Shown: positions 9,511 through 18,140, counted from the stretch's first letter. The stretch: 45,272 nucleotides of DNA from Streptococcus mitis (GCF_001579045.1 NZ_KQ970262.1:107236-152507), one strand, 5' to 3'. Numbers and translations are program-made. Notes: generated from the letters alone by a model not told the origin.

Positions 9511-9540
9511 GGCGAAGTAGCTGAGCTACCTCGTCTTTTT
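9511..9540. terminator. Bidirectional terminator between phtE and pepT
   Basis: GGCGAAGTAGC (9511-9521) pairs with GCTACCTCGTC (9525-9535) with one mismatch. A T tract follows on the plus strand, and a T-rich run follows on the minus strand after the pepT stop. Confidence 0.8.
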
Positions 9541-10762
9541 AGCCTTTATAAGCTACGATACCAATGATGGTATCAACTGCACGTTCCATAGTCTGAAGGC
9601 TGACGTATTCAAAACGTCCGTGCATGTTTTCACCACCCGCAAAGATATTGGGAGTTGGGATTCCCATAAAGGAAATCTTAGAGCCGTCTGTCCCTCCACG
9701 GATTGGTTCGATAATAGGAGTGATACCTAGATCTTCCATAACGGCTTTAGCAATGGTAATTGGAGTCATATCTTTTTCAATGACTTCTTTCATATTGTAG
9801 TACTGGTCTGTCAAGTTGAGAGTGACACGGTCGCTACCAAGTTCTTGATTCATCTTATCAGCGATAGACTGCATAGTTGTTTTACGAGCTTCAAAGGCAT
9901 CTTTTTCAAAATCGCGAATGATGTAGCTAGCACTTGCCTCCTCAACGCTACCTGTCACATCCATAAGATGATAGAAGCCTTGGTAACCATCCGTCAACTC
10001 AGGTCTGTCCTTTTCTGGAAGTTGATTATGAAAATCAATTGCTAGCTGAAGAGCATTAACCATCTGACCTTTGGCAGTACCAGGGTGGACATTACGACCT
10101 TGGAAATGCAATTCAGCACCAGCTGCTGAGAAGGTCTCGTATTGAAGTTCACCTAGTGGTCCTCCATCAACAGTGTAGGCAAAATCAACATCAAAATCTT
10201 CTGCATCAAATTTATTAGCACCAACACCGATTTCTTCATCTGGACCAAAACCAACACGAATCTCACAGTGTTTGATTTCAGGATGGGCAGTCAGATATTC
10301 AATAGCAGTCATAATTTCAGCAATCCCTGATTTGTCATCAGCGCCCAGCAAGGTTGTTCCATCGGTTGTAATGAGCGTTTGTCCTGGATATTTTTCAAGA
10401 CTCTTGAAGTCAGCTGGATCTAATTTAAAACCAGAGTTTCCAAGTTCAATCACACCACCATCGTAGTTTTCAATTACCTGTGGATTGACTCCTTCGGCAT
10501 TAAAATCAGCAGTATCCATGTGGGAGATGAAACCAATTTTACGTGTTAACGATGGATCATTGGCTGGTAAGGTACCAATCGCAAAACCATTTGGAAGGTA
10601 GTAGACGTTTTGCAGTCCAACACGTTTCATTTCAGGAATTAGGACATTTGTTGCGAAGTCAACCTGACTCTGTGTACTTGGAGTAGTAGTAGAGTGTTCA
10701 TCAGAGCGCGTGTTGATCTTAACGTAGGTTAAGAAGCGTTCCAAGAGATTTGGATAAGTCAT
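9539..10762 (-). CDS. pepT: Peptidase T (tripeptide aminopeptidase)
   Basis: Cytosolic M20B-family zinc aminopeptidase that removes N-terminal residues from tripeptides and so recycles imported peptides. Family motifs appear in order: SHMDTAD (metal His and Asp), LLGADDKSG (bridging Asp), GPDEEIG (catalytic and metal Glu), YTVDGG (metal Asp), RGGTDGS, and MHGRFEY near the end with the last metal His. At 407 residues it has full family length. The start has an AAGGAG on the minus strand nine bases upstream. It is convergent to phtE and divergent from hemH, with TATGAT/TACAAT-like -10 elements in the gap around 10793-10802. Confidence 0.96.
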   Translation of the reverse strand: MTYPNLLERFLTYVKINTRSDEHSTTTPSTQSQVDFATNVLIPEMKRVGLQNVYYLPNGFAIGTLPANDPSLTRKIGFISHMDTADFNAEGVNPQVIENYDGGVIELGNSGFKLDPADFKSLEKYPGQTLITTDGTTLLGADDKSGIAEIMTAIEYLTAHPEIKHCEIRVGFGPDEEIGVGANKFDAEDFDVDFAYTVDGGPLGELQYETFSAAGAELHFQGRNVHPGTAKGQMVNALQLAIDFHNQLPEKDRPELTDGYQGFYHLMDVTGSVEEASASYIIRDFEKDAFEARKTTMQSIADKMNQELGSDRVTLNLTDQYYNMKEVIEKDMTPITIAKAVMEDLGITPIIEPIRGGTDGSKISFMGIPTPNIFAGGENMHGRFEYVSLQTMERAVDTIIGIVAYKG

Positions 10763-10915
10763 AAAAAACTCCTTTTGAATTCATTTTTTCCATTGTATCA
10801 TAGAAAGAAGAGAAAAACAAAAAACAGAAGAGTGAGAATATCACTATCTTGGCGTTTACTTATCAACGAATTAATGATAAAATAAACTTGATAAAAATAT
10901 CACAAGGAAGCGATT

Positions 10916-12010
10916 ATGAAAAAAGCAATTTTAATGATGACTTTCGGTTCGCCAGAAGAGATTACCTTTGAAGGTGTGGCTGATTTTTTCACAAATATTC
11001 GTCGTGGAGTGAGACCTCAAGACTACGAGATTCAAACTCTCTACGATAATTATGTACGAATTGGGGGCACGCCTCTGCAAAAAATTACTCGAGAAGAGGT
11101 TGCCTTGGTAGAAGCCAGGCTGGGGAATGAATACAGTGTTTATTTTGCTAATAAGTTTTCTAGACCCTTTATTCCAGATGTAATTGGTCAGATGGAAGCA
11201 GACGGAATTGAGCAGTGTATTTGCTTGATTTTGGAGCCCCATTATTCGTTCTACTCTGTCATGGGCTATGAGAAATTTTTAGAAAGCAAACAAATTCAAT
11301 TTTTGGTCATTAAGGACTGGTATCAGGAAGAAGCGCTCTTAAACTATTGGGCAGATGAAATTGCTAAGATTTTAAAAGATGAAGTAAAGCAGGATAGCTT
11401 TAAAGTCATCTTTTCAGCCCACAGTGTGCCCATTTTTGCCTTGGATTTTGGTGATCCCTATATCGATCAAATTTTCGAAAATAGCAAGCTAGTAGCTGAA
11501 AAACTAGGCTTGAGTTCAGAACAATATACCAATACTTGGCAGAGTGAGAGTGATATTGGGATTCCATGGATTAAGCCAGATGTTTTGGAGTATCTCAGAG
11601 AACAGACAGAACATCCAGACCATTATATTTTTGTTCCTATCAGCTTCATTAGTGAGCATATTGAAGTCTTGTTTGATAATGATGTGGAATGTTATGACTT
11701 GTGTCAGGAATTGGGTGTCAACTACCATCGTCCACCAATGCCCAATACGGATTCTCGTTTAATTGATGCCTTAGTCAATACAGTTAGAGCTAATGAACAC
11801 CAGGAGTTTAAGGAATTTCTCCCAGAAGAAGAAACCTTTGATGAGTTAGTTCCTTCAGATGAGACGAAAAACATTTTGGCTGAATCTGAAGATTTACAAA
11901 TGCCTGAATTTGTGAAAAAACTGATTGAGAAAAAAGGTCGGGAGAATGTCAAGATGCCTTATCTTATCAAGAAGATGCTAGAAAAAGCAGGCAAGTTGCC
12001 GAAAGAGTAA
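10916..12010 (+). CDS. hemH: Ferrochelatase (HemH/CpfC family)
   Basis: Inserts ferrous iron into a porphyrin; in Gram-positive bacteria the substrate is usually coproporphyrin [10 protein letters not shown] carries the conserved catalytic His, followed by TWQSE and [16 protein letters not shown], which fit the family's acidic metal path. RBS AAGGAAG lies seven bases before ATG. The first about 300 residues are ordinary. Residues about 310-364 form a tail with two related segments, [13 protein letters not shown] and [13 protein letters not shown], which I do not know from other ferrochelatases outside streptococci. No other haem-pathway gene lies in the window, and streptococci generally lack the pathway, so this is an orphan that may act on imported porphyrin or work in reverse. 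Confidence 0.92.
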   Translation: MKKAILMMTFGSPEEITFEGVADFFTNIRRGVRPQDYEIQTLYDNYVRIGGTPLQKITREEVALVEARLGNEYSVYFANKFSRPFIPDVIGQMEADGIEQCICLILEPHYSFYSVMGYEKFLESKQIQFLVIKDWYQEEALLNYWADEIAKILKDEVKQDSFKVIFSAHSVPIFALDFGDPYIDQIFENSKLVAEKLGLSSEQYTNTWQSESDIGIPWIKPDVLEYLREQTEHPDHYIFVPISFISEHIEVLFDNDVECYDLCQELGVNYHRPPMPNTDSRLIDALVNTVRANEHQEFKEFLPEEETFDELVPSDETKNILAESEDLQMPEFVKKLIEKKGRENVKMPYLIKKMLEKAGKLPKE

Positions 12011-12013
12011 AGA

Positions 12014-12044
12014 AAAAGGATTTAGCTTTGCGCTAGATCCTTTT
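12014..12044. terminator. Terminator between hemH and mscL
   Basis: A 13-base-pair stem, AAAAGGATTTAGC (12014-12026) with GCTAGATCCTTTT (12032-12044). It is flanked by A and T runs, so it can work for both convergent genes. Confidence 0.85.
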
Positions 12045-12050
12045 AATCGC

Positions 12051-12437
12051 TTATTTTTTCTCAAGGAGAGCTTTGATTTCTTGAAGTACTTCCAACTCAG
12101 TTGGACCAGCTGGAACTTCTTCAGCAGCTTCTTCTTTTTTAGTAAGGCTTTGAGCTTTTTCCATTGCTTTAATCACAAAGAATAGCACAGTACCAACTAC
12201 AAGAAAGTTGATAATAGCACTCAAGAATTTACCATATGTAACACCATTCCATACAAGCTCAGCGATATTTTGTACTTTCGCAGCTTCCAAGGCTGGGTTC
12301 AATAGAAGTGGAGTGATGATATCATTAACAAATGAAGTAACGATAGCACCAAAAGCAGAGGCAATGATCACACCGACAGCAAGGTCAACAACATTACCAC
12401 GAAGCAAAAATGCTTTAAGATCTTTTAACATTTTCAT
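12051..12437 (-). CDS. mscL: Large-conductance mechanosensitive channel MscL
   Basis: Homopentameric membrane channel that opens on hypo-osmotic shock. The N-terminal amphipathic helix runs into TM1 with GNVVDLAVGVIIASAFG, the signature region, followed by FVNDIITPLL, a loop, TM2 (about residues 70-92) and a charged C-terminal helix ending in ALLEKK. At 128 residues it has normal length. RBS AAAGGA precedes the ATG. It has its own promoter on the minus strand and shares a terminator with hemH. Confidence 0.97.
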   Translation of the reverse strand: MKMLKDLKAFLLRGNVVDLAVGVIIASAFGAIVTSFVNDIITPLLLNPALEAAKVQNIAELVWNGVTYGKFLSAIINFLVVGTVLFFVIKAMEKAQSLTKKEEAAEEVPAGPTELEVLQEIKALLEKK

Positions 12438-12464
12438 AATATCCTTTCAAAAATTTTTACTATT

Positions 12465-12493
12465 ATTATATATTAATTAAGAAAAGCTTGCAA
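12465..12493 (-). promoter_or_regulatory. mscL promoter
   Basis: On the minus strand TTGCAA (12488-12493) and TATAAT (12465-12470) are 17 bases apart. The -10 lies about 28 bases before the mscL start. Confidence 0.75.
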
Positions 12494-12511
12494 GATAGAT
12501 GCTCAGAAGTT

Positions 12512-12943
12512 TTATTTATTAAAAACATAGACCTTGCTTAAAATGTAATTAAGAATAATTATCAATAATTGTGCAAGGAGTGTTTCGATTGCATTTACTT
12601 TATCAAGATTTTCATTTACGAATTGCCCTATGATATGAGGGAATTGAGTCACAAACAGAAAAGTAAAGAGCAAATCTAATAGAAAAGTAGAAAGGCGGGC
12701 AAGAGAAAATTTCACTAAACGGATAAGTCGACTCTTCCTTGCTTGCTTAAATACAATCGTATCATTTGTGATAAAGGCAAATAGGATACCAATAATATTT
12801 GCTAGGGCAGTAGCAAGGAGTTCCTGATGACTTAGTTGATAAATGACTAGTCGTGAGAGAATCGAAACTAGAGTTGTTGCAAGGCCAAAAAAGAGATAGG
12901 TTAAGATTTCATTGTTAAAAATTTTTTGAATACGAATTTTCAT
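12512..12943 (-). CDS. GtrA-like membrane protein
   Basis: A 143-residue protein with four hydrophobic segments (about residues 12-35, 40-60, 75-100 and 118-137) and the GtrA-like start EILTYLFFGLATTLVSILSRLVIY, given here in part as YLFFGLATT. GtrA-family proteins are thought to flip or deliver polyprenyl-linked sugars for cell-surface glycosylation; the precise partner is unknown. Here it sits alone, divergent from queT, with no glycosyltransferase beside it. The first methionine is used. Confidence 0.8.
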   Translation of the reverse strand: MKIRIQKIFNNEILTYLFFGLATTLVSILSRLVIYQLSHQELLATALANIIGILFAFITNDTIVFKQARKSRLIRLVKFSLARLSTFLLDLLFTFLFVTQFPHIIGQFVNENLDKVNAIETLLAQLLIIILNYILSKVYVFNK

Positions 12944-12949
12944 GTGTTA

Positions 12950-12982
12950 AGTATAGCATAAAGAAGGCTATTATGCTATACT
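12950..12982. promoter_or_regulatory. Perfect inverted repeat between the GtrA-like gene and queT
   Basis: AGTATAGCATAA (12950-12961) and TTATGCTATACT (12971-12982) are exact reverse complements with a nine-base spacer. The right arm contains TATACT (12977-12982), a likely -10 for the riboswitch transcript. The site therefore overlaps the queT promoter and could be an operator. Confidence 0.6.
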
Positions 12983-13002
12983 AGTAAGGTTGAATAAAGC
13001 AA

Positions 13003-13060
13003 CCCTTGGTGCTTAGCTTCTTTCACCAAGCATATTACACGCGGGCAACCGCCAAAGGAG
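13003..13060 (+). promoter_or_regulatory. PreQ1-II riboswitch (COG4708 motif)
   Basis: The leader has the known COG4708/preQ1-II layout. CTTGGTG (13005-13011) pairs with CACCAAG (13024-13030), an A-rich linker with ATTACACGC follows, then GCGG/CCGC and a 3' segment ending in the ribosome binding site AAAGGAG just before queT. In this class preQ1 binding forms a pseudoknot that hides the ribosome binding site, so transport of the precursor falls when preQ1 is plentiful. Confidence 0.92.
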
Positions 13061-13065
13061 AAAAG

Positions 13066-13575
13066 ATGAAAAAATTAACTATTCGTGATGTTGCAGATAT
13101 TGCAATCGTTGCTGCTATCTATGTCGTTTTAACTGTCACACCACCTCTAAATGCCATTAGCTATGGTGCTTATCAGTTCCGTATTTCAGAAATGATGAAC
13201 TTTATGGCTTTTTACAATCCCAAGTACATCATCGGAGTTACCATCGGTTGTATGATTGCTAATTTCTTTAGCTTCGGACTGCTAGATGTCTTTGTTGGTG
13301 GTGGTTCAACCCTAGTGTTCCTTAGTCTAGGTGTTTGGCTTTTTGCAAAATACAGCAAGGATTACCTCTTTAACGGATTAATTCGAAAAGATCATTTCTT
13401 TTTTTCAATCCTCTTTTCAATTTCCATGTTTACCATCGCTGCAGAGTTGAATATCGTAGCGCAATTACCATTTTTCCTTACTTGGTTCACAACAGGGATC
13501 GGTGAATTTGCCTCATTGATTATTGGAGCGATTATTATCGGTAAAATTGGTCGTCGAATCGATTTAAGCAAATAG
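13066..13575 (+). CDS. queT: Queuosine precursor transporter QueT
   Basis: S component of an ECF-type transporter that imports a queuosine precursor (preQ1 or preQ0). It is about 170 residues with five to six hydrophobic segments and the family sequence LTVTPPLNAISYGAYQFRISE near the start (quoted in part: AISYGAYQFRISE). ATG 13066 is chosen because AAAGGAG ends five bases before it and belongs to the riboswitch; the longer frame to 13006 lies inside the riboswitch stem. The energising ECF module is not in the window. A terminator follows. Confidence 0.93.
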   Translation: MKKLTIRDVADIAIVAAIYVVLTVTPPLNAISYGAYQFRISEMMNFMAFYNPKYIIGVTIGCMIANFFSFGLLDVFVGGGSTLVFLSLGVWLFAKYSKDYLFNGLIRKDHFFFSILFSISMFTIAAELNIVAQLPFFLTWFTTGIGEFASLIIGAIIIGKIGRRIDLSK

Positions 13576-13584
13576 AACAGGACA

Positions 13585-13611
13585 AGCTAGGTAGCCTTTA
13601 CCTGGCTTTTT
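13585..13611 (+). terminator. queT terminator
   Basis: AGCTAGGTA (13585-13593) pairs with TACCTGGCT (13599-13607), then a T run. Confidence 0.85.
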
Positions 13612-13635
13612 CTTATGGAAAATTTCTAAGAAAAC

Positions 13636-13664
13636 TTGACAAGTTTTTCTGATTATAGTATACT
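13636..13664 (+). promoter_or_regulatory. tRNA-Thr promoter
   Basis: TTGACA (13636-13641) and TATACT (13659-13664) with a 17-base spacer. The tRNA begins 11 bases after the -10, so the transcript has almost no leader. Confidence 0.85.
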
Positions 13665-13674
13665 TTTTAAGTAA

Positions 13675-13747
13675 GCTGATTTAGCTCAGTTGGCAGAGCG
13701 CATCCATGGTAAGGATGAGGTCGCCGGTTCAATCCCGGCAATTAGCA
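13675..13747 (+). tRNA. tRNA-Thr(GGT)
   Basis: Full cloverleaf. The acceptor arm GCTGATT pairs with AATTAGC (one G-T pair). The D arm has AGCTCAGTTGGCAGAGC, the anticodon loop is ATGGTAA with anticodon GGT between stems CATCC and GGATG, and the T arm is GCCGG-TTCAATC-CCGGC. The discriminator is A and CCA is not encoded. It has its own promoter and terminator. Confidence 0.95.
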
Positions 13748-13760
13748 TGATATAGACAAG

Positions 13761-13786
13761 AAAACCCTTGATTTACAAGGTTTTTT
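13761..13786 (+). terminator. tRNA-Thr terminator
   Basis: CCTTG pairs with CAAGG around an ATTTA loop, A and T runs extend the stem past a bulged C, and six T follow. Confidence 0.75.
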
Positions 13787-13843
13787 GTTATGTATGCCCC
13801 AAATTTTTCAAAGATATTTCTTATGCACCTGTGTAAATAAAAC

Positions 13844-14043
13844 TAATACTCAATGAAAATCAAAGAGCAAACTAGGAAGCTAGCCGCAGGTTGCTCAAAG
13901 CACTGTTTTGAGGTTGTAGATAAGACTGACGAAGTCAGCTCAAAACATGTTTTTGAGGTTGTAGATGAAACTGACGAAGTCAGTAACCATACATACGGTA
14001 AGGCGACGTTGACGAAGTTTGAAGAGATTTTCGAAGAGTATAA
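13844..14043 (+). repeat. BOX element (boxA-boxB-boxB-boxC)
   Basis: A pneumococcal-type BOX repeat of about 200 bases. It opens with TAATACTCAATGAAAATC and closes with TCGAAGAGTATAA, so the ends are near inverted repeats. Two boxB units start at 13910 and 13955, exactly 45 bases apart, both with GAGGTTGTAGAT and ACTGACGAAGTCAG. The total length fits one A, two B and one C unit. Short open frames on both strands here are part of the repeat. BOX elements are non-autonomous and can form long RNA stems. Confidence 0.9.
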
Positions 14044-14056
14044 AGAGTTTTGGCTG

Positions 14057-14085
14057 TTGACAAAAGTGACTCTATCTAGTAGAAT
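14057..14085 (+). promoter_or_regulatory. Promoter of the asd small RNA
   Basis: TTGACA (14057-14062) and TAGAAT (14080-14085) with a 17-base spacer, directly downstream of the BOX element. Confidence 0.85.
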
Positions 14086-14091
14086 AGTAGA

Positions 14092-14236
14092 TGCGATGAG
14101 TCGATAGGTAGTCTTCGGACTACTATTGAGCATAAGGAGGTCATAACGCAGGAGCGGACCTTGATGAGTTGTGTGAACCTGCTCATCACATGAAGATGCC
14201 TCTTAGTCCTTGGTCTAGCGACTGGGGATTTTTATT
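14092..14236 (+). ncRNA. asd RNA motif (structured small RNA upstream of asd)
   Basis: About 145 nt between a consensus promoter and a strong terminator. Visible helices are GTAGTC-TTCG-GACTAC (14110-14125), GATGAG/CTCATC (14163-14187), and AGTCGATAG (14099-14107) with CTAGCGACT (14215-14223), which has one mismatch and would close the molecule. The terminator stem TCCTTGGTC/GACTGGGGA (14207-14228) uses the same 3' bases, so the two are mutually exclusive. Position and layout match the asd RNA motif of lactic acid bacteria; its function is unknown. Because asd has its own promoter after the terminator, this looks like an independent small RNA rather than a leader. Confidence 0.8.
14207..14236 (+). 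terminator. Terminator of the asd small RNA
   Basis: TCCTTGGTC (14207-14215), loop TAGC, GACTGGGGA (14220-14228): nine pairs including G-T pairs, followed by TTTTTATTTTT. Confidence 0.88.
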
Positions 14237-14259
14237 TTTCAAAAAATGATGAAAAAGCT

Positions 14260-14287
14260 TTGCAATTCATGGAAAAAGTAGTATAAT
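14260..14287 (+). promoter_or_regulatory. asd promoter
   Basis: TTGCAA (14260-14265) and TATAAT (14282-14287) with a 16-base spacer, downstream of the small-RNA terminator. Confidence 0.7.
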
Positions 14288-14332
14288 ACTTCTATTATAG
14301 AAATTTTTAGAAAATTCCGAAAGAGGTTATTT

Positions 14333-15409
14333 ATGGGATATACAGTTGCTGTAGTCGGCGCGACAGGTGCTGTCGGAGCTCAGATGATAAAAATGTTGGA
14401 AGAATCAACACTTCCAATCGATAAAATTCGTTTACTTGCTTCTGCACGTTCAGCAGGCAAGACTTTGAAGTTTAAAGATCAAGATATTACGATTGAAGAA
14501 ACGACTGAAACAGCTTTTGAAGGAGTTGATATTGCTCTCTTTTCAGCAGGTGGTTCTACATCAGCTAAGTATGCACCATACGCAGTTAAAGCTGGAGCGG
14601 TAGTAGTAGATAATACATCTTACTTCCGTCAAAATCCAGATGTTCCTTTGGTTGTTCCAGAGGTCAATGCTCATGCACTTGATGTCCACAACGGGATTAT
14701 TGCTTGCCCTAACTGTTCAACAATTCAAATGATGGTGGCTCTTGAGCCAGTTCGCCAAAAATGGGGCTTGGACCGTATCATTGTTTCAACTTACCAAGCA
14801 GTTTCAGGTGCTGGTATGGGAGCAATTCTTGAGACACAACGTGAACTTCGTGAAGTCTTAAATGATGGTGTAGCCCCACGTGATTTACATGCGGAAATTT
14901 TGCCTTCAGGTGGTGACAAGAAACACTATCCTATCGCCTTTAACGCTCTTCCACAAATTGATGTCTTCACTGACAATGATTACACATACGAAGAGATGAA
15001 GATGACCAAGGAAACTAAGAAAATCATGGAAGATGATAGCATTGCAGTATCTGCAACATGTGTGCGTATTCCAGTCTTGTCAGCTCACTCTGAGTCTGTT
15101 TACATCGAAACAAAAGAAGTGGCTCCAATCGAAGAAGTCAAAGCAGCTATCGCAGCCTTCCCAGGTGCTGTTCTTGAAGATGATGTAGCTCATCAAATCT
15201 ATCCTCAAGCCATCAATGCAGTTGGGTCACGTGATACCTTTGTTGGTCGTATCCGTAAAGACTTGGATGCTGAAAAAGGAATTCACATGTGGGTTGTTTC
15301 AGATAATCTTCTCAAAGGTGCTGCTTGGAACTCAGTTCAGATTGCTGAAACTCTTCATGAACGTGGCTTGGTTCGTCCAACTGCCGAATTGAAATTTGAA
15401 TTAAAATAG
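14333..15409 (+). CDS. asd: Aspartate-semialdehyde dehydrogenase
   Basis: Reduces aspartyl phosphate to aspartate semialdehyde with NADPH, the branch point to lysine/diaminopimelate, threonine and methionine. VGATGAVG at the N terminus is the dinucleotide-binding loop, and CPNCSTIQ carries the catalytic Cys128. HSESVYIET and the late GRIRKD region are typical. At 358 residues it has full length. RBS GAGG lies before ATG. It is followed by dapA after a small hairpin, so the two act as the entry to lysine and cell-wall cross-bridge synthesis. Confidence 0.97.
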   Translation: MGYTVAVVGATGAVGAQMIKMLEESTLPIDKIRLLASARSAGKTLKFKDQDITIEETTETAFEGVDIALFSAGGSTSAKYAPYAVKAGAVVVDNTSYFRQNPDVPLVVPEVNAHALDVHNGIIACPNCSTIQMMVALEPVRQKWGLDRIIVSTYQAVSGAGMGAILETQRELREVLNDGVAPRDLHAEILPSGGDKKHYPIAFNALPQIDVFTDNDYTYEEMKMTKETKKIMEDDSIAVSATCVRIPVLSAHSESVYIETKEVAPIEEVKAAIAAFPGAVLEDDVAHQIYPQAINAVGSRDTFVGRIRKDLDAEKGIHMWVVSDNLLKGAAWNSVQIAETLHERGLVRPTAELKFELK

Positions 15410-15420
15410 TCATATCGTTT

Positions 15421-15446
15421 AGGAGTTCAGATGAACTCCTTCTTTG
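15421..15446 (+). terminator. Hairpin between asd and dapA
   Basis: AGGAGTTC-AGAT-GAACTCCT (15421-15440) is a perfect stem followed by the weak T run TCTTT. It may act as a leaky terminator or an mRNA stabiliser that sets the asd:dapA ratio. Confidence 0.55.
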
Positions 15447-15464
15447 AAATAGAGAGGTGTTTTC

Positions 15465-16400
15465 ATGTCTTATCAAGATTTAAAAGAGTGTAAAATCATC
15501 ACAGCCTTTATTACTCCCTTCCACGAGGATGGTTCCATCAACTTTGATGCTATTCCAGCCTTGATTGAGCATTTGTTGGCTCATCATACAGACGGCATTC
15601 TTCTAGCTGGAACGACTGCTGAGAGTCCGACCTTGACCCACGATGAGGAGTTGGAGTTATTTGCGGCTGTACAAAAGATTGTCAATGGACGCGTTCCTTT
15701 GATTGCGGGTGTAGGTACCAATGATACGCGCGACTCTATCGAGTTTGTCAAAGAAGTAGCAGAATTTGGTGGTTTTGCTGCTGGACTTGCTATTGTTCCT
15801 TACTATAACAAGCCTTCTCAAGAAGGGATGTATCAGCACTTTAAAGCCATTGCAGATGCTTCTGACTTACCAATTATTATCTATAATATTCCAGGTCGTG
15901 TGGTTGTTGAATTGACTCCAGAAACCATGCTTCGCTTGGCTGACCATCCAAATATCATTGGCGTAAAAGAATGTACTAGTTTAGCAAATATGGCTTACTT
16001 GATTGAGCACAAACCAGAAGAGTTCTTGGTCTATACTGGTGAGGATGGAGATGCTTTCCATGCCATGAACCTTGGTGCGGATGGGGTTATTTCTGTTGCC
16101 TCTCATACAAATGGGGATGAAATGCACGAGATGTTTACTGCCATTGCAGAAAGCGATATGAAGAAAGCTGCAGCTATTCAACGTAAATTCATTCCTAAGG
16201 TTAATGCCCTCTTCTCATATCCAAGTCCTGCTCCTGTCAAGGCCGTTCTCAACTATATGGGATTTGAAGCTGGACCAACTCGTCTACCTCTTGTTCCAGC
16301 ACCAGAAGAAGATGCCAAACGCATTATCAAAGTTGTTGTAGATGGCGATTACGAAGCGACTAAGGCAACTGTAACTGGGGTTTTAAGACCAGATTATTAA
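15465..16400 (+). CDS. dapA: 4-hydroxy-tetrahydrodipicolinate synthase
   Basis: Condenses pyruvate with aspartate semialdehyde, the first step specific to lysine and diaminopimelate. [10 protein letters not shown] is the substrate-binding loop, YYNKPSQEG and YNIPGR (catalytic Tyr140) follow, and VKECT holds the Schiff-base Lys168. At 311 residues it is slightly longer than the E. coli enzyme and normal for streptococci. RBS AGAGAGG precedes ATG. It is probably cotranscribed with asd. Confidence 0.97.
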   Translation: MSYQDLKECKIITAFITPFHEDGSINFDAIPALIEHLLAHHTDGILLAGTTAESPTLTHDEELELFAAVQKIVNGRVPLIAGVGTNDTRDSIEFVKEVAEFGGFAAGLAIVPYYNKPSQEGMYQHFKAIADASDLPIIIYNIPGRVVVELTPETMLRLADHPNIIGVKECTSLANMAYLIEHKPEEFLVYTGEDGDAFHAMNLGADGVISVASHTNGDEMHEMFTAIAESDMKKAAAIQRKFIPKVNALFSYPSPAPVKAVLNYMGFEAGPTRLPLVPAPEEDAKRIIKVVVDGDYEATKATVTGVLRPDY

Positions 16401-16410
16401 TGAAGACAAT

Positions 16411-16446
16411 AAAATCCATGACCGAATGAAGGATCATGGATTTTTC
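16411..16446. terminator. Terminator between dapA and mnmE
   Basis: AAAATCCATGA pairs with TCATGGATTTTT, flanked by A and T tracts. It serves the convergent genes on both strands. Confidence 0.88.
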
Positions 16447-17820
16447 TTATTTTCCTAAACAGAATTGGCTAAAGAGTTGGGTGATGAGTTCATCTGGAGC
16501 AGCGTCTCCAGTGATTTCTCCGAGTATTTCCCAAGTACGAGTCAAATCAACTTGAAGCAAATCAACTGGCATTCCCAGTTCAAGACCTTCATTAACAGCT
16601 TGAAGGCTTTCAACAGCCTTTTCAATTAAGGAAATGTGACGGGCGTTAGACAAGTAAGTAGCGTCTTGCTCAACCAAACCAGCATTTTCAAAGAAGAGGT
16701 TGTTGATTCTCTCTTCAATCTTATCGATGTTTTGGTTTTTAAGGACTGAAATACGAATAACGTCTTCAGGTAGTTCCGAAGTTTCAATCGCTTCAGGCAG
16801 GTCGGTTTTATTAAGAAGAATAATACGGTTTGTATCTTGGCTAATCTCAAGAAGTTGTCGGTCTTGGGTGGTTAATGACTCGCTAGCGTTTAGTACTAGC
16901 AGAACCAAGTCAGCTTCCTTAAGAGCTTTTTTCGAACGCTCAACTCCAATTTGTTCAACGATATCATCCGTTTCACGAATACCAGCTGTATCAATCAGTT
17001 TGAGAGGGACACCGTTGATGTTGACGTATTCTTCAATGACATCACGTGTCGTACCAGCAATGTCTGTAACGATAGCCTTGTCCTCACGCAAGAGGTTGTT
17101 GAGGAGGCTGGATTTCCCAACGTTGGGGCGTCCGATGATGGCTGTGGAAATTCCTTCCCGAAGGATTTTACCGCGACGGGCTGTCCTAAGGAGATTAGTT
17201 AGCAATTGCTCAAACTCCATAGTCTTCTCTCGGACCACAGCAGTAGTCGCTTCCTCAATATCGTCATACTCAGGATAGTCGATATTGACCTCAACTTGGG
17301 CAAGTGTATTGAGGATTTCTTGACGGGTATTATTGATAAGATCAGAAAGGGAACCATCTAGTTGTTTGACCGCAATGTTCATGGCCTTGTCAGTCTTGGC
17401 ACGGATGATGTCCATAACGGCTTCAGCCTGAGTCAAGTCTACGCGACCATTTAGAAAGGCACGTTTGGTAAATTCACCAGGTTCTGCCAACCGAGCTCCT
17501 TCACGAATAGCTAGTTGGAGAATTTCATTGGTCACCGCAATCCCACCGTGGGTGTTAATCTCGATAATATCCTCACGAGTGAAGGTTTTTGGAGACTTCA
17601 TAGCCCCAACAATAACCTCGTCCATGACTTTTCCTGTCTGAGGGTCAACGATGTGACCGTAGTTAAGGGTATGGCTAGCAACCTGACTCAAGTCGTTTCC
17701 TTTAAAAATCTTTTGCGCAATAGCAAAACTTTCTGTTCCGCTCAGGCGGACAATACCAATAGCCCCTTCACCTAGTGGAGTAGAGATAGCAGCGATGGTA
17801 TCAAATTCACGTGTAATCAT
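16447..17820 (-). CDS. mnmE: tRNA modification GTPase MnmE
   Basis: With MnmG forms the 5-carboxymethylaminomethyl modification on U34 of tRNAs. It has an N-terminal tetrahydrofolate-binding domain ([19 protein letters not shown], in part [17 protein letters not shown]), a helical domain and an inserted G domain with GRPNVGKSS (G1), DTAGIRET (G3) and NKTDL (G4). The protein ends in the essential motif FCLGK with the conserved Cys. ATG at 17820 is chosen (457 residues) because AAGGAAA precedes it and the protein then starts MITREFDT; the frame opens 19 codons further upstream without family similarity. Confidence 0.97.
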   Translation of the reverse strand: MITREFDTIAAISTPLGEGAIGIVRLSGTESFAIAQKIFKGNDLSQVASHTLNYGHIVDPQTGKVMDEVIVGAMKSPKTFTREDIIEINTHGGIAVTNEILQLAIREGARLAEPGEFTKRAFLNGRVDLTQAEAVMDIIRAKTDKAMNIAVKQLDGSLSDLINNTRQEILNTLAQVEVNIDYPEYDDIEEATTAVVREKTMEFEQLLTNLLRTARRGKILREGISTAIIGRPNVGKSSLLNNLLREDKAIVTDIAGTTRDVIEEYVNINGVPLKLIDTAGIRETDDIVEQIGVERSKKALKEADLVLLVLNASESLTTQDRQLLEISQDTNRIILLNKTDLPEAIETSELPEDVIRISVLKNQNIDKIEERINNLFFENAGLVEQDATYLSNARHISLIEKAVESLQAVNEGLELGMPVDLLQVDLTRTWEILGEITGDAAPDELITQLFSQFCLGK

Positions 17821-17877
17821 AATATTTCCTTTAATTAATAGCTCTTTTCTTGGAAATTTTTCCAAGTATCCTTTCAA

Positions 17878-17906
17878 ATTGTAACAAATTTGGACTATTT
17901 CTTCAA
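17878..17906 (-). promoter_or_regulatory. mnmE promoter
   Basis: On the minus strand TTGAAG (17901-17906) and TACAAT (17878-17883) have a 17-base spacer. A palindrome, TTGGAAAAATTTCCAA, lies in the leader. Confidence 0.65.
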
Positions 17907-17926
17907 TGGATGCTACTTGGAGATTG

Positions 17927-17954
17927 AAAAAGCCTAAGCATTTCTGCTTAAGCT
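17927..17954 (-). terminator. Terminator of the tautomerase gene
   Basis: Read on the minus strand, AGCTTAAGCA pairs with TGCTTAGGCT around a four-base loop, followed by a run of five T. Confidence 0.8.
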
Positions 17955-17957
17955 AGC

Positions 17958-18140
17958 TTATTTGGTGCGCATTTCACCTTGAGGGAAGTAAGTTCCTTCT
18001 GGCATGTCGTTGATGATGACATGGACAGCAGATTGAGGGGCTCCAGTGTTGCGAACAACAGCTTCTGTTACTTCCTTAGCAAGAGCTTTCTTTTGCTCGA
18101 GCGTGCGTCCTTCAAATAAATCGATGCGTACAAATGGCAT
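17958..18140 (-). CDS. 4-oxalocrotonate tautomerase family protein
   Basis: A 60-residue member of the tautomerase superfamily. ATG 18140 gives MPFVRIDLFEG, placing the catalytic proline directly after the initiator methionine, which is essential in this family; the frame's earlier start would bury it. GGAGGAAG is the ribosome binding site. The hexameric enzymes keto-enol tautomerise small oxo acids, but the natural substrate in streptococci is not known. It is monocistronic, divergent from tdk, with a TAAAAT -10 at 18174-18179 on the minus strand. Confidence 0.9.
   Translation of the reverse strand: MPFVRIDLFEGRTLEQKKALAKEVTEAVVRNTGAPQSAVHVIINDMPEGTYFPQGEMRTK

Noticed and set aside
13675-13747. 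Possible attachment site at the tRNA-Thr 3' end
   Set aside because: No duplicate of the tRNA end and no integrase are found nearby; a BOX and the asd region follow directly.
13843-14133. Open frames on both strands of 84 and 96 codons
   Set aside because: They lie in the BOX repeat; the sequence is explained by 45-bp boxB units and contains no ribosome binding site.
14092-14236. Lysine riboswitch upstream of asd
   Set aside because: The conserved lysine-riboswitch core sequences and five-way junction are absent, and asd has its own promoter after the terminator.
16700-17278. Plus-strand frame of 192 codons
   Set aside because: Antisense to mnmE; Ser/Arg-rich translation typical of a reverse-strand shadow.
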